A stretch of DNA of 7,694 bases from Burkholderiales bacterium (GTDB taxonomy: Bacteria; Pseudomonadota; Gammaproteobacteria; Burkholderiales; Burkholderiaceae_D): contig JACPVY010000109.1 in assembly GCA_016197345.1 (NCBI GenBank), positions 1-7,694 of the forward strand, read 5' to 3'. Positions within the stretch are counted from its first letter, which is position 1; each line of letters opens with the position of its first letter. Below the pieces are notes generated by a model. It worked only from the letters and a program-made list of their open reading frames with translations. It was not told where the DNA came from and searched no databases. Positions 6,683-7,694 of the stretch are shown piece after piece. The translations under genes and the position numbers were made by a program.

Positions 6683-7694
6683 ATGATCATCGGAATCGAC
6701 CTAGGAACCACCAACAGCCTAGCCGCCTGCTGGCGCGATGGTCAGGCACATATCATTCCCAACGCTTTGGGTGAACACCTCACCCCCTCCTGTGTCGGCT
6801 TGGACGAAGACGGCACTGTGCTAGTCGGTCGCGCCGCTCGCGAGCGCTTGCAAACCCACCCGAATTTGACGGCCGCTGTCTTCAAACGCTATATGGGTAG
6901 CGAAAAGCGTATCAAGCTCGGTAAGCGTGAATTCCGCCCAGAAGAGTTATCGGCAATGGTGTTACGAGCGCTGAAAGAAGATGCCGAGCACTTTTTAGGC
7001 GAGCCTGTAACCGAGGCCATCATCACTGTCCCCGCTTATTTCAGCGACGCCCAGCGCAAAGCGACCCGCATCGCAGGCCAGCTCGCTGGCTTAAAAGTTG
7101 ATCGCCTGTTGAATGAACCCACCGCAGCCGCGCTAGCGTATGGCATCCACGAAGCGGGGCAAGAGAGCAAATTCCTCGTATTTGACTTTGGTGGCGGCAC
7201 TTTTGACGTCTCCATTCTGGAGCTATTTGAAGGCGTGATGGAAGTACGCGCTTCGGCTGGCGATAATTTTCTGGGCGGCGAAGATTTTGTCACCTTAATG
7301 TTTGATTCCTTCCTCGAACGTAGCGGTTTACAACAGCAATTAGCGGGTAAAGCGCTAGAGCCACGGCAAGTGCAACGCCTGCGCGACGAAGCAGAACGGG
7401 TCAAACGTTTGCTCTCTAGCCAAACCAAGGCTACGATGCAAATCCAGTTTGAAGGCAAAGAATTTAGCTGGGAAATCGACGAAGATACGCTTACCACAAT
7501 GGCCGAACCATTGCTGCAACGCCTACGCACGCCAGTCGAGCGCGCACTACGCGACGCCACGATACGCGCCTCTGAGCTCAATAGCGTGGTGCTAGCGGGT
7601 GGCGCCACGCGCATGCCTATTGTGCGCAAGCTGGTGTCGCGCATGTTTGGCCGCTTTCCTGCTGTCAATTTAAATCCTGACGAAGCCATTGCAC
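6683..7694 (+). CDS. hscC: Hsp70-family molecular chaperone HscC, N-terminal part (cut by window edge)
   Basis: This is an ATP-dependent cytoplasmic chaperone of the Hsp70/DnaK family. The first 337 residues are present and the frame is open to the edge. They cover most of the nucleotide-binding domain: phosphate-1 motif IGIDLGTTNS (3-12), a conserved Lys68 in FKRYMG, VPAYFSDAQRK (116-126), connect-1 NEPTAAALAYG (144-154), phosphate-2 FDFGGGTFDVSIL (167-179), SAGDNFLGGEDF (191-202) and the adenosine motif VVLAGGATRMPIV (302-314). Phrases such as GEHLTPS, KEDAEHFLGEPV, ASAGDNFLGGEDF and LLQRLRTPVERALRDA match E. coli HscC as I remember it much better than DnaK or HscA. HscC proteins are about 550-570 residues long, so roughly 60 percent is seen; the substrate-binding domain lies beyond the window. 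In E. coli HscC works with J-domain proteins and binds sigma-70; whether that holds here is unknown. It follows parE in the same direction but has its own ribosome binding site. Confidence 0.9.
   Translation, partial: MIIGIDLGTTNSLAACWRDGQAHIIPNALGEHLTPSCVGLDEDGTVLVGRAARERLQTHPNLTAAVFKRYMGSEKRIKLGKREFRPEELSAMVLRALKEDAEHFLGEPVTEAIITVPAYFSDAQRKATRIAGQLAGLKVDRLLNEPTAAALAYGIHEAGQESKFLVFDFGGGTFDVSILELFEGVMEVRASAGDNFLGGEDFVTLMFDSFLERSGLQQQLAGKALEPRQVQRLRDEAERVKRLLSSQTKATMQIQFEGKEFSWEIDEDTLTTMAEPLLQRLRTPVERALRDATIRASELNSVVLAGGATRMPIVRKLVSRMFGRFPAVNLNPDEAIA

Noticed and set aside
7036..7689. Leftward 217-codon frame rich in Ser and Arg
   Set aside because: It is antisense to the well-conserved HscC nucleotide-binding domain and has the composition typical of a shadow frame.

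Overview
The window looks like bacterial chromosome, most likely from a betaproteobacterium of the Burkholderiales/Oxalobacteraceae type. That guess rests on the style of the ParE, HscC and sensor-kinase proteins as I remember these families; no search was run. Base composition looks balanced by eye. There is no rRNA, tRNA, CRISPR array, insertion sequence or phage gene that I can recognise.

Layout: the left half is transcribed leftward and the right half rightward, from a 405-base divergent gap (4073-4477). Reading leftward from the gap come a LuxR-type response regulator (start best placed at 4072), then a hybrid membrane sensor histidine kinase joined to it by an ATGA stop/start overlap, then after 252 bases a GMC-family flavoprotein oxidoreductase that runs off the left edge. 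Reading rightward come parE (topoisomerase IV subunit B, complete) and, after 204 bases, the first 337 codons of an Hsp70-family chaperone that matches HscC, cut by the right edge.

The regulator and kinase form a self-contained two-component module. The kinase has about six membrane helices, no obvious periplasmic domain, a coiled coil, a HisKA/HATPase core with an H-box of the HDLRQP type, and its own receiver. Its partner is a receiver-HTH protein. The signal and the target genes are not visible. ParE and HscC are housekeeping-type genes with no obvious functional link to it.

The most notable observation is that the GMC oxidoreductase is broken in this sequence. Its two halves lie in different leftward frames meeting near 691-712. 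A stretch that I recall as cysteine-rich in relatives appears to be missing at the junction, which suggests an internal deletion plus frameshift rather than a single-base slip. Other points are small: parE is not followed by parC, short repeats lie upstream of parE, and weak hairpins occur in the intergenic gaps. I see no convincing undescribed system here.
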